Of a DNA stretch of 6,572 nucleotides, positions 1-6,572 are shown one piece after another (the first letter of the stretch is position 1; every line of letters starts with the position of its first letter). The notes under the pieces were generated by a model. The model did no database searches. It saw only the letters and a list, made by a program, of their open reading frames with translations, and was not told where the DNA came from. Made by a program: the position numbers and the translations under genes. Source of the stretch: an uncultured Sphingomonas sp. (GTDB lineage Bacteria; Pseudomonadota; Alphaproteobacteria; Sphingomonadales; Sphingomonadaceae); assembly GCA_946886845.1 (NCBI GenBank), contig CAMPJH010000090.1:1-6572 (forward strand), given 5' to 3'.

Positions 1-1082
1 GCACCGAGCGGCACGAGAGCCGCCGGATCGACAACCAGCTGCGCGGCCGCTCGGGGCGCCAGGGCGACCCCGGTCTGTCCAAATTCTATCTGAGCCTCGA
101 CGATGACCTGCTGCGCATCTTCGGCCCTCAGACCATGTTCGCCCGGCTAATGAACAAGAACCTCGAGGACGGCGAGGCGATCATCAGCCCGTGGATCTCG
201 AAAGCGATCGAGACCGCCCAGAAGAAGGTCGAGGCGCGCAACTACGACATCCGCAAGCAGGTCGTCGAATTCGACGACGTGATGAACGACCAGCGCAAGG
301 TCATCTATGAGCAGCGCGCGGACATCATGGATGCCGAGACCGTCAGCGACGTCATCGCCGACATGCGAGCGGAAACCGCGGCGTCGATCGTCATGGCCCA
401 CTGCCCGCCCGGAACCTATCCCGAGCAGTGGGACGTCGACGGCCTGAAGGAGAGCGTCGACGCGGTGTTCGGCCTCCAGCCGCCGTTCGAGCAGTGGCTC
501 GAGGAAGAGGCGGTCGAGCAGGATATCCTCATCGAACGCCTGCAGGCGCTCGCCGACCAGCATATGGCGGACAAGCTCAGCCAGGTTGAGCCCGAGCGCT
601 GGGACGAGGTCGAGAAGAGCATCCTGCTGCAGACCCTCGACCATCAATGGAAGGACCATCTGGCGACGCTCGACGCGCTTCGGCAGGTCATCCACTTGCG
701 CAGCTATGCCCAGAAGAAGCCGATCGACGAATATAAGCAGGAGGCGTTCCTGCTGTTTGAGCGGCTGCTGATCACCATCCGCGAGGAAGTGACTCGGGTG
801 CTGATGCGCGCCAACGTCCAGATCGAGGCCGCGCCGCCGCCGCCGCTGCCCGACTTCATCACCCAGCACATCGATCCCTTCTCGGGCGAGGACGACACCG
901 CCGATATCGACGCGGCGACCGGGGCGGTGCTGTCGAACCTGCCGCCGCTCGGCATTCCGCGAGCCGATTTCCCGGGAGGGCAGGAGGGAGTCGACACGGC
1001 GACCGCGCCGGTCAGCCGCAACGCCCCATGCCCGTGCGGATCGGGCAAGAAGTACAAGCATTGCCACGGGCAAATCGCGTAG
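1..1082 (+). CDS. secA: Preprotein translocase subunit SecA, C-terminal part (5' truncated by window edge)
   Basis: SecA is the cytoplasmic ATPase motor that drives unfolded preproteins through the SecYEG channel. The reading frame is open from base 3 (first full codon) to the TAG at 1080-1082, giving the last 359 residues of a protein that is usually about 900 long. It opens at the end of the second nucleotide-binding domain, with motif VI ([11 protein letters not shown]) at window residues 14-24. The helical scaffold follows (about 61-105, with [19 protein letters not shown] and FDDVMNDQR), then the helical-wing and second scaffold region with [16 protein letters not shown] at 213-228. A Pro/acidic linker (about 275-340) leads to the SEC-C zinc motif near the C-terminus: C343-x-C345-x8-C354-H355, which in known SecAs binds zinc and contacts SecB or ribosomes. 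All four ligands are intact. The 3' end overlaps the likely start of putA. Identity is certain; only the 5' end is missing. Confidence 0.98.
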   Translation, partial: TERHESRRIDNQLRGRSGRQGDPGLSKFYLSLDDDLLRIFGPQTMFARLMNKNLEDGEAIISPWISKAIETAQKKVEARNYDIRKQVVEFDDVMNDQRKVIYEQRADIMDAETVSDVIADMRAETAASIVMAHCPPGTYPEQWDVDGLKESVDAVFGLQPPFEQWLEEEAVEQDILIERLQALADQHMADKLSQVEPERWDEVEKSILLQTLDHQWKDHLATLDALRQVIHLRSYAQKKPIDEYKQEAFLLFERLLITIREEVTRVLMRANVQIEAAPPPPLPDFITQHIDPFSGEDDTADIDAATGAVLSNLPPLGIPRADFPGGQEGVDTATAPVSRNAPCPCGSGKKYKHCHGQIA

Positions 1083-4000
1083 CTGAAGCGGCGGCCAAGC
1101 CCGCCGCTGGCATCGATCGCGAGCAGGTTCTGCTCGCCTATCGTCCGCCCGAAGAATTGGTCGACCGCGAGCGGATCGACCAGGCGCGGCTCGGCGCAGA
1201 GGAGCTGGCCGAAGCGACGTCGGTCGCACGGACGCTGGTCAAGGCGGTTCGGAAGCACAAGCCGTCGGGGCTCGACGCCTTCCTCCAGACCTACGATCTC
1301 GGCAGCGACGAGGGCATTGCGATGATGTGCCTCGCCGAAGCGCTGCTGCGAATTCCCGACGCCCACACCGCCGACGAACTTATCGCCGACAAATTGTCCA
1401 AGCCGGACTGGGCCGAGAAGCTCGGCGATTCCGAATCCGCCTTCGTCAATGCGGCGACCTTTTCGCTGCTTCTGACCGGCAAGGTGCTCGAAGGCGCCAA
1501 CGACCGCTCCGACAATTGGCGGGCGGCGCTCGGCCGCGCCGTTGGCCGGCTCGGCGAGCCCGTGGTTCGCACCGCGGTCAACCAGGCGATGCGGATCCTC
1601 GGCCGGCAGTTCGTCTTCGGCCGCACCATCGACGAGGCGATGCGCCGGGCCGAGCCGGAGCGCCGCCAGGGGCTAAGTCATAGCTTCGACATGCTGGGCG
1701 AAGCGGCACGGACATTCGAGGACGCCGAGCGCTATGCCGAGGCCTATTCGAGCGCCATCGACCGGATCGCCAAGGAAGCGAAGGGCGGATTCGTCGAATC
1801 CCCTGGCATTTCGGTCAAGCTGTCGGCGCTGCATCCGCGGTTCGAATGGAGCCATGCCGAGGAAGCGGAGCGCTACATCCTGCCGGTGCTTCGACGGCTC
1901 GCCGCCAAGGCCAGTGCCGCCGACATCCACCTGACCATTGACGCCGAGGAAGCCGACCGGCTCGAGCTGCAGATGGACCTGTTCGAGGCGCTCGCCGCCG
2001 ACGATGCGCTGTTCGCCAATGGATGGAGCGGCTTCGGGATCGCGATCCAGGCCTATCAGAAGCGCGCCGAGCCGTTGTGCCGCTGGACGGTCGAACTCGC
2101 CCGCGCCCACAGCCGCCGTTTCATGGTCCGCCTGGTCAAGGGCGCCTATTGGGACACCGAGATCAAGGCGGCGCAGGTCGCCGGCCTGGCCGACTATCCG
2201 GTGTTCACCCGCAAGGTCGCGACCGACGTTTCCTATCTTGCCTGCGCCAAGGTGCTGCTTGGCGCCAACGACCTGATCTACCCGGCTTTCGCCACCCACA
2301 ACGCCAACACCATCGGCGAGGTGAAGGCGATCGCGCACGGCGCGACATTCGAGTTCCAGCGACTGCACGGCATGGGCGAGGGCTTGTACGAGGAGCTGGC
2401 GAAGCTCGAGCGGGCGATCGGCGACGCGCCGACCCCGGTGCGCATCTATGCGCCGGTCGGAAGCCACAAGGAGCTGCTCGCCTACCTCGTCCGGCGCCTG
2501 CTCGAGAACGGCGCCAACTCATCGTTCGTCAACCGGATCGCCGACGAGCAAATCTCGCACGAGGAGCTGGTGCGTGGCGCGGTCGCCGAGCTCGAGCGGC
2601 TCGAACCCAAGCGCAACCCTTTGATCCCGCTGCCGAGCGACATCTTCGGACCGACCCGGCGCAATAGCGCCGGCGTCGACCTGTCCGACCCGCTGGTCCG
2701 CGAACCGCTGCTCGGGCGGCTGAAGGCACTCGAAAGCCGCAGCTGGATCGCCAAGCCGACGGTTGGGAAGGGCAAGGCCAGGGCGATCACTTCTCCTTAC
2801 GATCGGCGACTTACGGTCGGAGATGTTTTCGAAGCAAGCGCCGATGAAGTCGACCATATGGTTCGCGCCGGGCACGCCGCACAGAAGGGATGGGACGCGC
2901 TTGGCGGCGACGAGCGCGCGCGCCTGCTCGACCGTGCGGCCGATCTCTACGAGGAGCATCGCGAAGAACTCTTCTCGCTGTGCATTCGCGAAGCCGGGAA
3001 GACCTTGATCGACGCGGTGCTCGAAGTGCGCGAGGCGGTCGATTTCCTGCGCTTCTACGCTTCGGAAGCTCGGCGCCAGTTCACCAGGCCGATGCCGCTG
3101 CCCGGCCCGACCGGCGAACAGAATGAGCTGCGGCTGCACGGGCGCGGCGTATTCGCCAGCATTTCACCGTGGAACTTCCCGCTGGCGATCTTCACCGGCC
3201 TGACCTCGGCGCCGCTCGCTGCCGGCAATGCGGTGATCGCCAAGCCGGCCGGGCAAACGCCGCTGATCGGCGCGCTCGCGATCGAGCTGATGCACCAGGC
3301 GGGCATTCCCAAGGACGTCGTCCAGCTTGCGCCCGGCAGCGGCAAGGTGGTCGGCGGAACGCTGACCGCGCATCCGTTGATTGCCGGCGTCGTCTTCACC
3401 GGCTCGACCGAGACCGCGCGGATGATCAACCGTACGCTGGCCGAGCGCGACGGGCCGATCATCCCGTTCATCGCCGAAACCGGCGGCCAGAACGCGATGA
3501 TCGTCGATAGCTCCGCGCTGCCCGAACAGGTCACCCGCGACGTCGTCTCGTCGGCCTTCCAGAGCACCGGCCAGCGTTGCTCGGCACTTCGCGTGCTGTT
3601 CGTCCAGGAAGATGTCGCCGAGGGCATGATCGAAATGATCGCCGGGGCGATGCAGGCGCTGACCATCGGCAACCCCACCGACATCGCCACAGACGTGGGG
3701 CCGGTCATTGACGAAGCGGCGAAGAAGGAACTCGACCGGCACCTCAAATGGCTCGACGCCAATGCCAGGAAGATCTGCGTCCTCAAGTTGCCCGCCGAGA
3801 CCAAGCACGGCTGCTTCGTCCCCCCGGCGATGTACGAGATCGATTCGCTCAGCGAGCTCAACCGCGAGAATTTCGGTCCGATACTGCACGTCGTCCGCTT
3901 CGACGGCGAGGACATCGCCGGAGTGGTCGAGCAGATCAACGCGACCGGCTACGGCCTGACGCTTGGGCTGCAGAGCCGGATCGACACCACCCGCGACTTT

Positions 4001-4219
4001 GTCGAGCAGAACGCCCGGGTCGGCAATTTCTATGTCAACCGCAACCAGATCGGCGCGGTGGTCGAAAGCCAGCCGTTCGGCGGCGAAGGGCTATCCGGCA
4101 CCGGCCCGAAAGCCGGCGGCCCGCATTATGTCGCCCGCTTCGCCACCGAGCGCGTCACCTGCATTGACACCACCGCCGCCGGCGGCAACGCGACGCTGAT
4201 GGCGGCGCTCGAAGGCTAG
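1028..4219 (+). CDS. putA: Bifunctional proline dehydrogenase / L-glutamate-gamma-semialdehyde dehydrogenase PutA (short form)
   Basis: PutA performs both steps of proline catabolism: FAD-dependent oxidation of proline to P5C, passing electrons to quinone, then NAD-dependent oxidation of glutamate semialdehyde to glutamate. The 1063-residue product has an N-terminal helical arm (to about 190), a proline dehydrogenase barrel (about 190-505), a linker, and an aldehyde dehydrogenase (about 590-1050). Barrel residues matching E. coli PutA by motif are K264, D305 ([10 protein letters not shown]), Y474 (YAPVG), Y486 and the R489-R490 pair ([19 protein letters not shown]). The dehydrogenase shows N716 (SPWNFPL), general base E817 (ETGGQN), nucleophile C851 (GQRCSA), 34 residues apart as usual, and the [16 protein letters not shown] loop. 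There is no N-terminal ribbon-helix-helix DNA-binding domain and no extra C-terminal domain, so it is a short bifunctional form, not an autorepressor. ATG 1028 is the only ATG before the conserved region but has no clear Shine-Dalgarno; GTG 1034 or TTG 1061 are alternatives. Confidence 0.96.
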   Translation: MPVRIGQEVQALPRANRVAEAAAKPAAGIDREQVLLAYRPPEELVDRERIDQARLGAEELAEATSVARTLVKAVRKHKPSGLDAFLQTYDLGSDEGIAMMCLAEALLRIPDAHTADELIADKLSKPDWAEKLGDSESAFVNAATFSLLLTGKVLEGANDRSDNWRAALGRAVGRLGEPVVRTAVNQAMRILGRQFVFGRTIDEAMRRAEPERRQGLSHSFDMLGEAARTFEDAERYAEAYSSAIDRIAKEAKGGFVESPGISVKLSALHPRFEWSHAEEAERYILPVLRRLAAKASAADIHLTIDAEEADRLELQMDLFEALAADDALFANGWSGFGIAIQAYQKRAEPLCRWTVELARAHSRRFMVRLVKGAYWDTEIKAAQVAGLADYPVFTRKVATDVSYLACAKVLLGANDLIYPAFATHNANTIGEVKAIAHGATFEFQRLHGMGEGLYEELAKLERAIGDAPTPVRIYAPVGSHKELLAYLVRRLLENGANSSFVNRIADEQISHEELVRGAVAELERLEPKRNPLIPLPSDIFGPTRRNSAGVDLSDPLVREPLLGRLKALESRSWIAKPTVGKGKARAITSPYDRRLTVGDVFEASADEVDHMVRAGHAAQKGWDALGGDERARLLDRAADLYEEHREELFSLCIREAGKTLIDAVLEVREAVDFLRFYASEARRQFTRPMPLPGPTGEQNELRLHGRGVFASISPWNFPLAIFTGLTSAPLAAGNAVIAKPAGQTPLIGALAIELMHQAGIPKDVVQLAPGSGKVVGGTLTAHPLIAGVVFTGSTETARMINRTLAERDGPIIPFIAETGGQNAMIVDSSALPEQVTRDVVSSAFQSTGQRCSALRVLFVQEDVAEGMIEMIAGAMQALTIGNPTDIATDVGPVIDEAAKKELDRHLKWLDANARKICVLKLPAETKHGCFVPPAMYEIDSLSELNRENFGPILHVVRFDGEDIAGVVEQINATGYGLTLGLQSRIDTTRDFVEQNARVGNFYVNRNQIGAVVESQPFGGEGLSGTGPKAGGPHYVARFATERVTCIDTTAAGGNATLMAALEG

Positions 4220-6076
4220 CTAAGCCGCCTTCGCCTGCCGCTCGGAAATGTAGGCGTCGACGAGATCCTCGAGCACGTCGAGCGGGACTGAGCCGTTCTC
4301 CAGAACCACCGCGTGGAACTCGCGGATATCGAAGCGCGGCCCAAGCGCGGCGCGCGCCTTGTCGCGAAGCTCGAGGATCTTGAGCTGGCCGATCATGTAG
4401 CTGGTCGCCTGGCCCGGCCAGTTGAAGTAGCGCTCGACCTCCTTGGTCGCGTCGCGCTCCGACAGCAAAGCATTGTCGAGGAAATATTGGATCGCCTGAT
4501 CGCGGGTCCAGCGCTTCGAATGGATGCCGGTGTCGGTCACCAGCCGGACCGCGCGCCACAGCTGGGTCGAGTACATGCCGAACTCGGAGATCGGGTCGTC
4601 GTAAAAGCCCATCTCCTTGCCGAGGCCCTCGGCGTACAATCCCCAGCCTTCGCCATAAGCGCCGTAGCCGCCGAACCGGCGGAACTTGGGAACGTTGGGA
4701 AGCTCCTGGGCGAGCGCCGCCTGGAAATGGTGGCCGGGCGCGCCCTCGTGATAGCTGATCGCCTCGATCTGCGGCTTGAGCACCTGGGTCATGTCGGCGA
4801 GGTTGACGTAATAGATGCCGGGGCGTGAGCCATCCTCGGACGGGCGGTTGTAGAAAGCGACCGGCGCGGTTTCCTGCCGCCAGGTTTCGACCGCGCGCAC
4901 CTCGAGCGGCGCCTTGGGCAGGCGGCTGAACCATTGCGGCGCGGCCGCCATCACCTGGTCGATGTAGCGCCGGGCGTCGGCCAGATATTGCTGCCGGCCG
5001 GCGTCGGTGTTCGGATATTTGAACTCGCGGCCGCCGACGATGTGCTTGAAGAATTGCTGCAGCGTGCCCTTGAACCCGACCTGGGTCTTGATCCGCTCCA
5101 TCTCGCCGTGGATCCGGGCGACCTGGTCGAGGCCGATCTGGTGGATCTGGTCGGCGGTGAGGTCGGTCGTCGTCGAGTCTTGCAGCTGATGCGCATAGAA
5201 GGCGCCGCCCTCGGGCAGGCTCCAGGCGCCGCGGTTGCCCTGCGACTGTTTCTCGAGCTGGTCCCAGGTGGCGAGGAAGGTCCGGTAGCCGTTCTGGAAC
5301 GGGCCGGTCAGCGCTTCGCTCGCGGCAGCGATCAGCCGCTGTTTCTCGGCGTCGGCGATGTCGAGCTTGCCGACCTTGGTCTTGAAGTCGGCGAACACCG
5401 GCGTGTCCGAACCCTTGGCGAAGGGTGCCCCAGCGAGCACCCGCCGGGCGTCGGCCCGGACCGGCGCGAAGTTGAAGGTCGACGGGACGATGCCCATCGC
5501 CGCCTGCTGCCGCTGGTTGGCGGTGATCTCGTTCATCACCCGCTCGACCTCGCGAAGCCGGGCAATATAGGCTTTGGCGTCGGCGACGCTGTCGACCTTG
5601 TGGTTGTTGATCAGGAAGACGGGAATCGAGCCCGCCGGGCTGCCGTTGGTGCTGGCGGGAAATTCGTGCGTGCGCCAGCGGAAGTCGGCGACCGACCGCT
5701 CGATTTCCTCTTCGAACAAGCGATAGCTGAGGCGGCTGGCCGGGCTCAGCCGGGCCGGATCGAACTGCGCGCGGAGCTGCTGAAGCTGCTGCTGCTCGAG
5801 CGCCAGGCTCTGCTGCTGGTATTCGTCGGTATAATTGTTGAGCCGGTCGTACTGGTCCTTGCGCCCCAGCGACGTCAGGAATTGCGGGCTTCGCGCGGCC
5901 TGCGCCTCGAACGCGGCGTCGAGGAACGCCATCAGCCTCTGGTCCTCGGCGGCCGGATCGACCGGCGGAACCGGCGCGACCGCGACCGGCGGCGGAGCCG
6001 GCGGCGCTACCGGCGGAGCGGTGGTGCAGGCGGCGGTGGCGAGAAGCAGTGCGAAAACGGGCAGGGTGCGCTTCAC
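4220..6076 (-). CDS. DUF885-family putative zinc metallopeptidase, predicted lipoprotein
   Basis: The product has 618 residues and reads as a member of the DUF885 family, whose members are thought to be zinc-dependent peptidases; the substrate is unknown. An export signal (MKRTLPVFALLLATAAC) ends in a lipobox-like LATAAC with the lipidated Cys at 17, so the mature protein probably sits on the periplasmic side of a membrane. Thr at -3 is not the preferred residue, leaving the lipoprotein call likely rather than certain. A Pro/Ala/Val linker (20-41) and a Gln-rich stretch (about 86-104) precede the folded part. The catalytic signature is HEGAPGHH at 443-450, with E476 in GEGWGLYAE as a candidate further metal ligand. 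The start is a GTG, fixed by an in-frame TGA at 6082-6080, and AGAAGAGGA lies 8 bases upstream. Its stop directly abuts that of putA. It lies 37 bases downstream of the small helix-turn-helix gene on the same strand, so the two may be co-transcribed. Confidence 0.93.
   Translation of the reverse strand: MKRTLPVFALLLATAACTTAPPVAPPAPPPVAVAPVPPVDPAAEDQRLMAFLDAAFEAQAARSPQFLTSLGRKDQYDRLNNYTDEYQQQSLALEQQQLQQLRAQFDPARLSPASRLSYRLFEEEIERSVADFRWRTHEFPASTNGSPAGSIPVFLINNHKVDSVADAKAYIARLREVERVMNEITANQRQQAAMGIVPSTFNFAPVRADARRVLAGAPFAKGSDTPVFADFKTKVGKLDIADAEKQRLIAAASEALTGPFQNGYRTFLATWDQLEKQSQGNRGAWSLPEGGAFYAHQLQDSTTTDLTADQIHQIGLDQVARIHGEMERIKTQVGFKGTLQQFFKHIVGGREFKYPNTDAGRQQYLADARRYIDQVMAAAPQWFSRLPKAPLEVRAVETWRQETAPVAFYNRPSEDGSRPGIYYVNLADMTQVLKPQIEAISYHEGAPGHHFQAALAQELPNVPKFRRFGGYGAYGEGWGLYAEGLGKEMGFYDDPISEFGMYSTQLWRAVRLVTDTGIHSKRWTRDQAIQYFLDNALLSERDATKEVERYFNWPGQATSYMIGQLKILELRDKARAALGPRFDIREFHAVVLENGSVPLDVLEDLVDAYISERQAKAA
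5961..6016. repeat. ACCGGCGG repeats coding the proline-rich linker of the DUF885 protein
   Basis: ACCGGCGG occurs at 5961-5968, 5985-5992 and 6009-6016, each 24 bases apart, with ACCGGCGC at 5970-5977. On the minus strand this codes the Pro/Ala/Val-rich segment just after the lipidated Cys (residues about 21-39). The regular 24-base period suggests internal duplication of an eight-residue unit; the segment probably spaces the enzyme from the membrane. Confidence 0.6.
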
Positions 6077-6084
6077 CGATCAGG

Positions 6085-6093
6085 TCCTCTTCT
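6085..6093 (-). promoter_or_regulatory. Ribosome binding site of the DUF885 gene
   Basis: On the minus strand AGAAGAGGA precedes the GTG start at 6076, with AGGA ending 8 bases before it. It decides the start, because the next in-frame codons upstream are TCG and a TGA stop, leaving no longer version of the protein. No convincing -35/-10 pair was seen in the 37 bases between this gene and the upstream one. Confidence 0.75.
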
Positions 6094-6113
6094 GGTTCGG
6101 ATAGGCCGCCTTC

Positions 6114-6437
6114 CTAGCGCATCCGCGCGTCGCCGCCAGCCGAGTCGCGGCGATTCGCGGCAAGCCGGGCGAAGAAATGATTGCGTAGATCGGCGTCGAA
6201 GTTTGTGATCGGACTGTCGCCTTGGGGGGGTGAAATCGGGGGTTCGCCAAGTTCGCCAACTTCGTCACCCTCGTTCCTCGATTTGAACGTACAGGCCGAC
6301 TTGCGGCTCATGCCGGCGCGCCGGGCGGCGAGGGTGACAGTCTGCGTCCCGGCGAGGGTGAGAATGAAGGTGACAGCTTTGGCTTGCTTCCATTCCCCGA
6401 GACGGTGCGGGCGGCGGGGGCAGGACATGCGAGGCAA
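6114..6437 (-). CDS. Small helix-turn-helix protein with low-complexity tail
   Basis: This is a putative 107-residue basic protein, counted from a TTG start at 6437 that has AAGGAG 8 bases upstream. An ATG at 6428 (no well-placed Shine-Dalgarno) or 6536 are alternatives; a start at 6536 would add 33 residues that look non-conserved. Residues about 15-54 (EWKQAKAVTFILTLAG, then TVTLAARRAGMSRKSA) have the pattern of a helix-turn-helix of the type found in short sphingomonad proteins: helix, AARxAG turn, then a recognition helix beginning SRKSA. The tail is rich in Glu, Pro and Gly (EGDEVGELGEPPISPPQGD) and ends in a basic helix (RNHFFARLAANRRDSAG). In proteins I recall of this type the recognition helix is followed by a conserved aromatic segment; this is not seen here, so the gene may be an internally shortened or decaying copy. 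Specific DNA target and function are unknown. The assignment rests on motif recognition only. Confidence 0.55.
   Translation of the reverse strand: MPRMSCPRRPHRLGEWKQAKAVTFILTLAGTQTVTLAARRAGMSRKSACTFKSRNEGDEVGELGEPPISPPQGDSPITNFDADLRNHFFARLAANRRDSAGGDARMR
6242..6268. repeat. Three tandem 9-base units inside the helix-turn-helix gene tail
   Basis: GTTCGCCAA occurs twice back to back (6242-6250, 6251-6259), followed by a diverged third unit CTTCGTCAC (6260-6268). Because each unit is three codons, gain or loss keeps the frame. On the coding strand the units give the Val/Leu-Gly-Glu pattern in DEVGELGE, which points to tail growth by slippage. Confidence 0.7.
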
Positions 6438-6445
6438 GGGTGGTT

Positions 6446-6451
6446 CTCCTT
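6446..6451 (-). promoter_or_regulatory. Ribosome binding site supporting a TTG start for the small helix-turn-helix gene
   Basis: AAGGAG on the minus strand lies 8 bases upstream of TTG 6437. It is the best Shine-Dalgarno in the region and is 17 bases from the ATG at 6428, which is too far. A two-codon open frame (ATG CCT TGA, 6459-6451) ends at the first base of this site; its stop touching the ribosome site could matter for translation, though it may be chance. Confidence 0.55.
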
Positions 6452-6471
6452 CAAGGCATGGCGAAGCAAGC

Positions 6472-6500
6472 ACAGGAGCGGGCCTGTAGGACAGGTTTTT
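6472..6500. promoter_or_regulatory. Three alternating ACAGG/CCTGT half-sites with a T-tract
   Basis: On the plus strand ACAGG (6472-6476), CCTGT (6483-6487) and ACAGG (6491-6495) are spaced 6 and 3 bases apart, followed by TTTTT (6496-6500). The middle element can pair with either neighbour. Read on the plus strand, CCTGT-AGG-ACAGG plus T5 resembles a very short intrinsic terminator. Read on the minus strand, the elements lie 35-58 bases upstream of the TTG start of the small helix-turn-helix gene and could be an operator or leader structure. The 5-bp stems are short enough for chance, so function is unproven. Confidence 0.35.
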
Positions 6501-6541
6501 CTCTCTTCGGCCGAGTTTCGCGACCGTTGTGGGCATTCAAG

Positions 6542-6564
6542 CCCCTCCCCTGGATGGGGAGGGG
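6542..6564. repeat. Perfect 9-bp palindromic hairpin, probable dispersed intergenic repeat
   Basis: CCCCTCCCC (6542-6550) and GGGGAGGGG (6556-6564) are exact inverted arms around the 5-base loop TGGAT. A TTGGGGAG tail follows and runs off the window end, so the element may be longer. There is no T-tract after the stem, so it is not a standard intrinsic terminator on either strand. Its composition and intergenic position fit the dispersed CCCCTCCCC-type palindromes I recall from sphingomonad and other GC-rich genomes, but one copy in one window cannot prove it is repetitive. Confidence 0.6.
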
Positions 6565-6572
6565 TTGGGGAG

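Noticed and set aside
829..849. CCG-rich triplet run in secA
   Set aside because: It codes the Ala/Pro part of the variable SecA C-terminal linker, which is commonly low in complexity, and is ordinary.
147..1229. Minus-strand open frame of about 360 codons opposite secA
   Set aside because: Arg/Leu-rich composition with no motif, and it runs across the secA/putA junction; it is a shadow of the coding strand.
1673..2467. Minus-strand open frame opposite the proline dehydrogenase domain
   Set aside because: The plus strand encodes intact conserved PutA motifs here; the antisense product has no recognisable features.
3055..3939. Minus-strand open frame opposite the aldehyde dehydrogenase domain
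   Set aside because: Catalytic Glu, Cys and NAD-binding motifs are on the plus strand; the antisense frame is Ser-rich with no domain.
4155..4934. Minus-strand open frame overlapping the DUF885 gene in another frame
   Set aside because: Composition is Arg/Gly/Pro-rich, and the metallopeptidase motifs lie in the other frame.
4934..6208. Long plus-strand open frame of about 424 codons opposite the DUF885 gene
   Set aside because: It is antisense to a gene with clear family motifs; its product is a low-complexity Arg/Leu/Val-rich sequence with no recognisable domain. Long open antisense frames are expected in GC-rich DNA.
6181..6489. Plus-strand open frame opposite the small helix-turn-helix gene
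   Set aside because: The minus strand has a recognisable helix-turn-helix and a good ribosome site; the plus frame has neither.
6483..6500. Intrinsic terminator on the plus strand
   Set aside because: The stem is only 5 bp with a 3-base loop and there is no plus-strand gene ending nearby; kept only as a possible regulatory structure.
1..6572. CRISPR array, tRNA, rRNA, transposase or integrase
   Set aside because: No regularly spaced repeats, cloverleaf-like sequence or mobile-element protein motifs were seen on either strand.

Overview
The window is GC-rich, densely packed bacterial DNA with alphaproteobacterial, most likely sphingomonad, character. This rests on the look of the protein sequences (SecA with a C-terminal SEC-C zinc motif, a short PutA, a DUF885 lipoprotein and a small helix-turn-helix protein of a type I associate with sphingomonads) and on high G/C at third codon positions. 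No search was run, so the taxonomic call is an inference.

Layout. Bases 1-1082 (+) are the 3' part of secA, starting in motif VI of the second nucleotide-binding domain and ending in the C-terminal zinc motif. putA follows on the same strand (1028-4219), and its best start lies inside the last codons of secA. It encodes a proline dehydrogenase / L-glutamate-gamma-semialdehyde dehydrogenase of the short type, with no N-terminal DNA-binding domain. Its stop codon abuts, with no spacer, the stop codon of a gene on the opposite strand (6076-4220), which encodes a DUF885-family putative zinc peptidase that appears to be a lipoprotein. Upstream of that gene on the minus strand (6437-6114) is a small helix-turn-helix protein with a low-complexity, repeat-containing tail. 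The last ~135 bases are non-coding and hold a set of ACAGG/CCTGT half-sites and a perfect 9-bp palindromic hairpin that looks like a dispersed intergenic repeat.

How the parts relate. SecA is the preprotein-translocase motor and PutA oxidises proline to glutamate; they share a strand and overlap but no obvious pathway. The DUF885 lipoprotein would be exported through Sec, and a peptidase could supply amino acids such as proline, but convergent transcription gives no evidence of co-regulation with putA. The helix-turn-helix gene and the DUF885 gene share a strand with 37 bases between them and could be co-transcribed.

I found no CRISPR array, transposase, integrase, tRNA or rRNA and no convincing new multi-gene system. 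The items most worth a second look are the secA/putA overlap, the zero-spacer convergent stops, and the small helix-turn-helix gene with its half-site leader and terminal palindrome.
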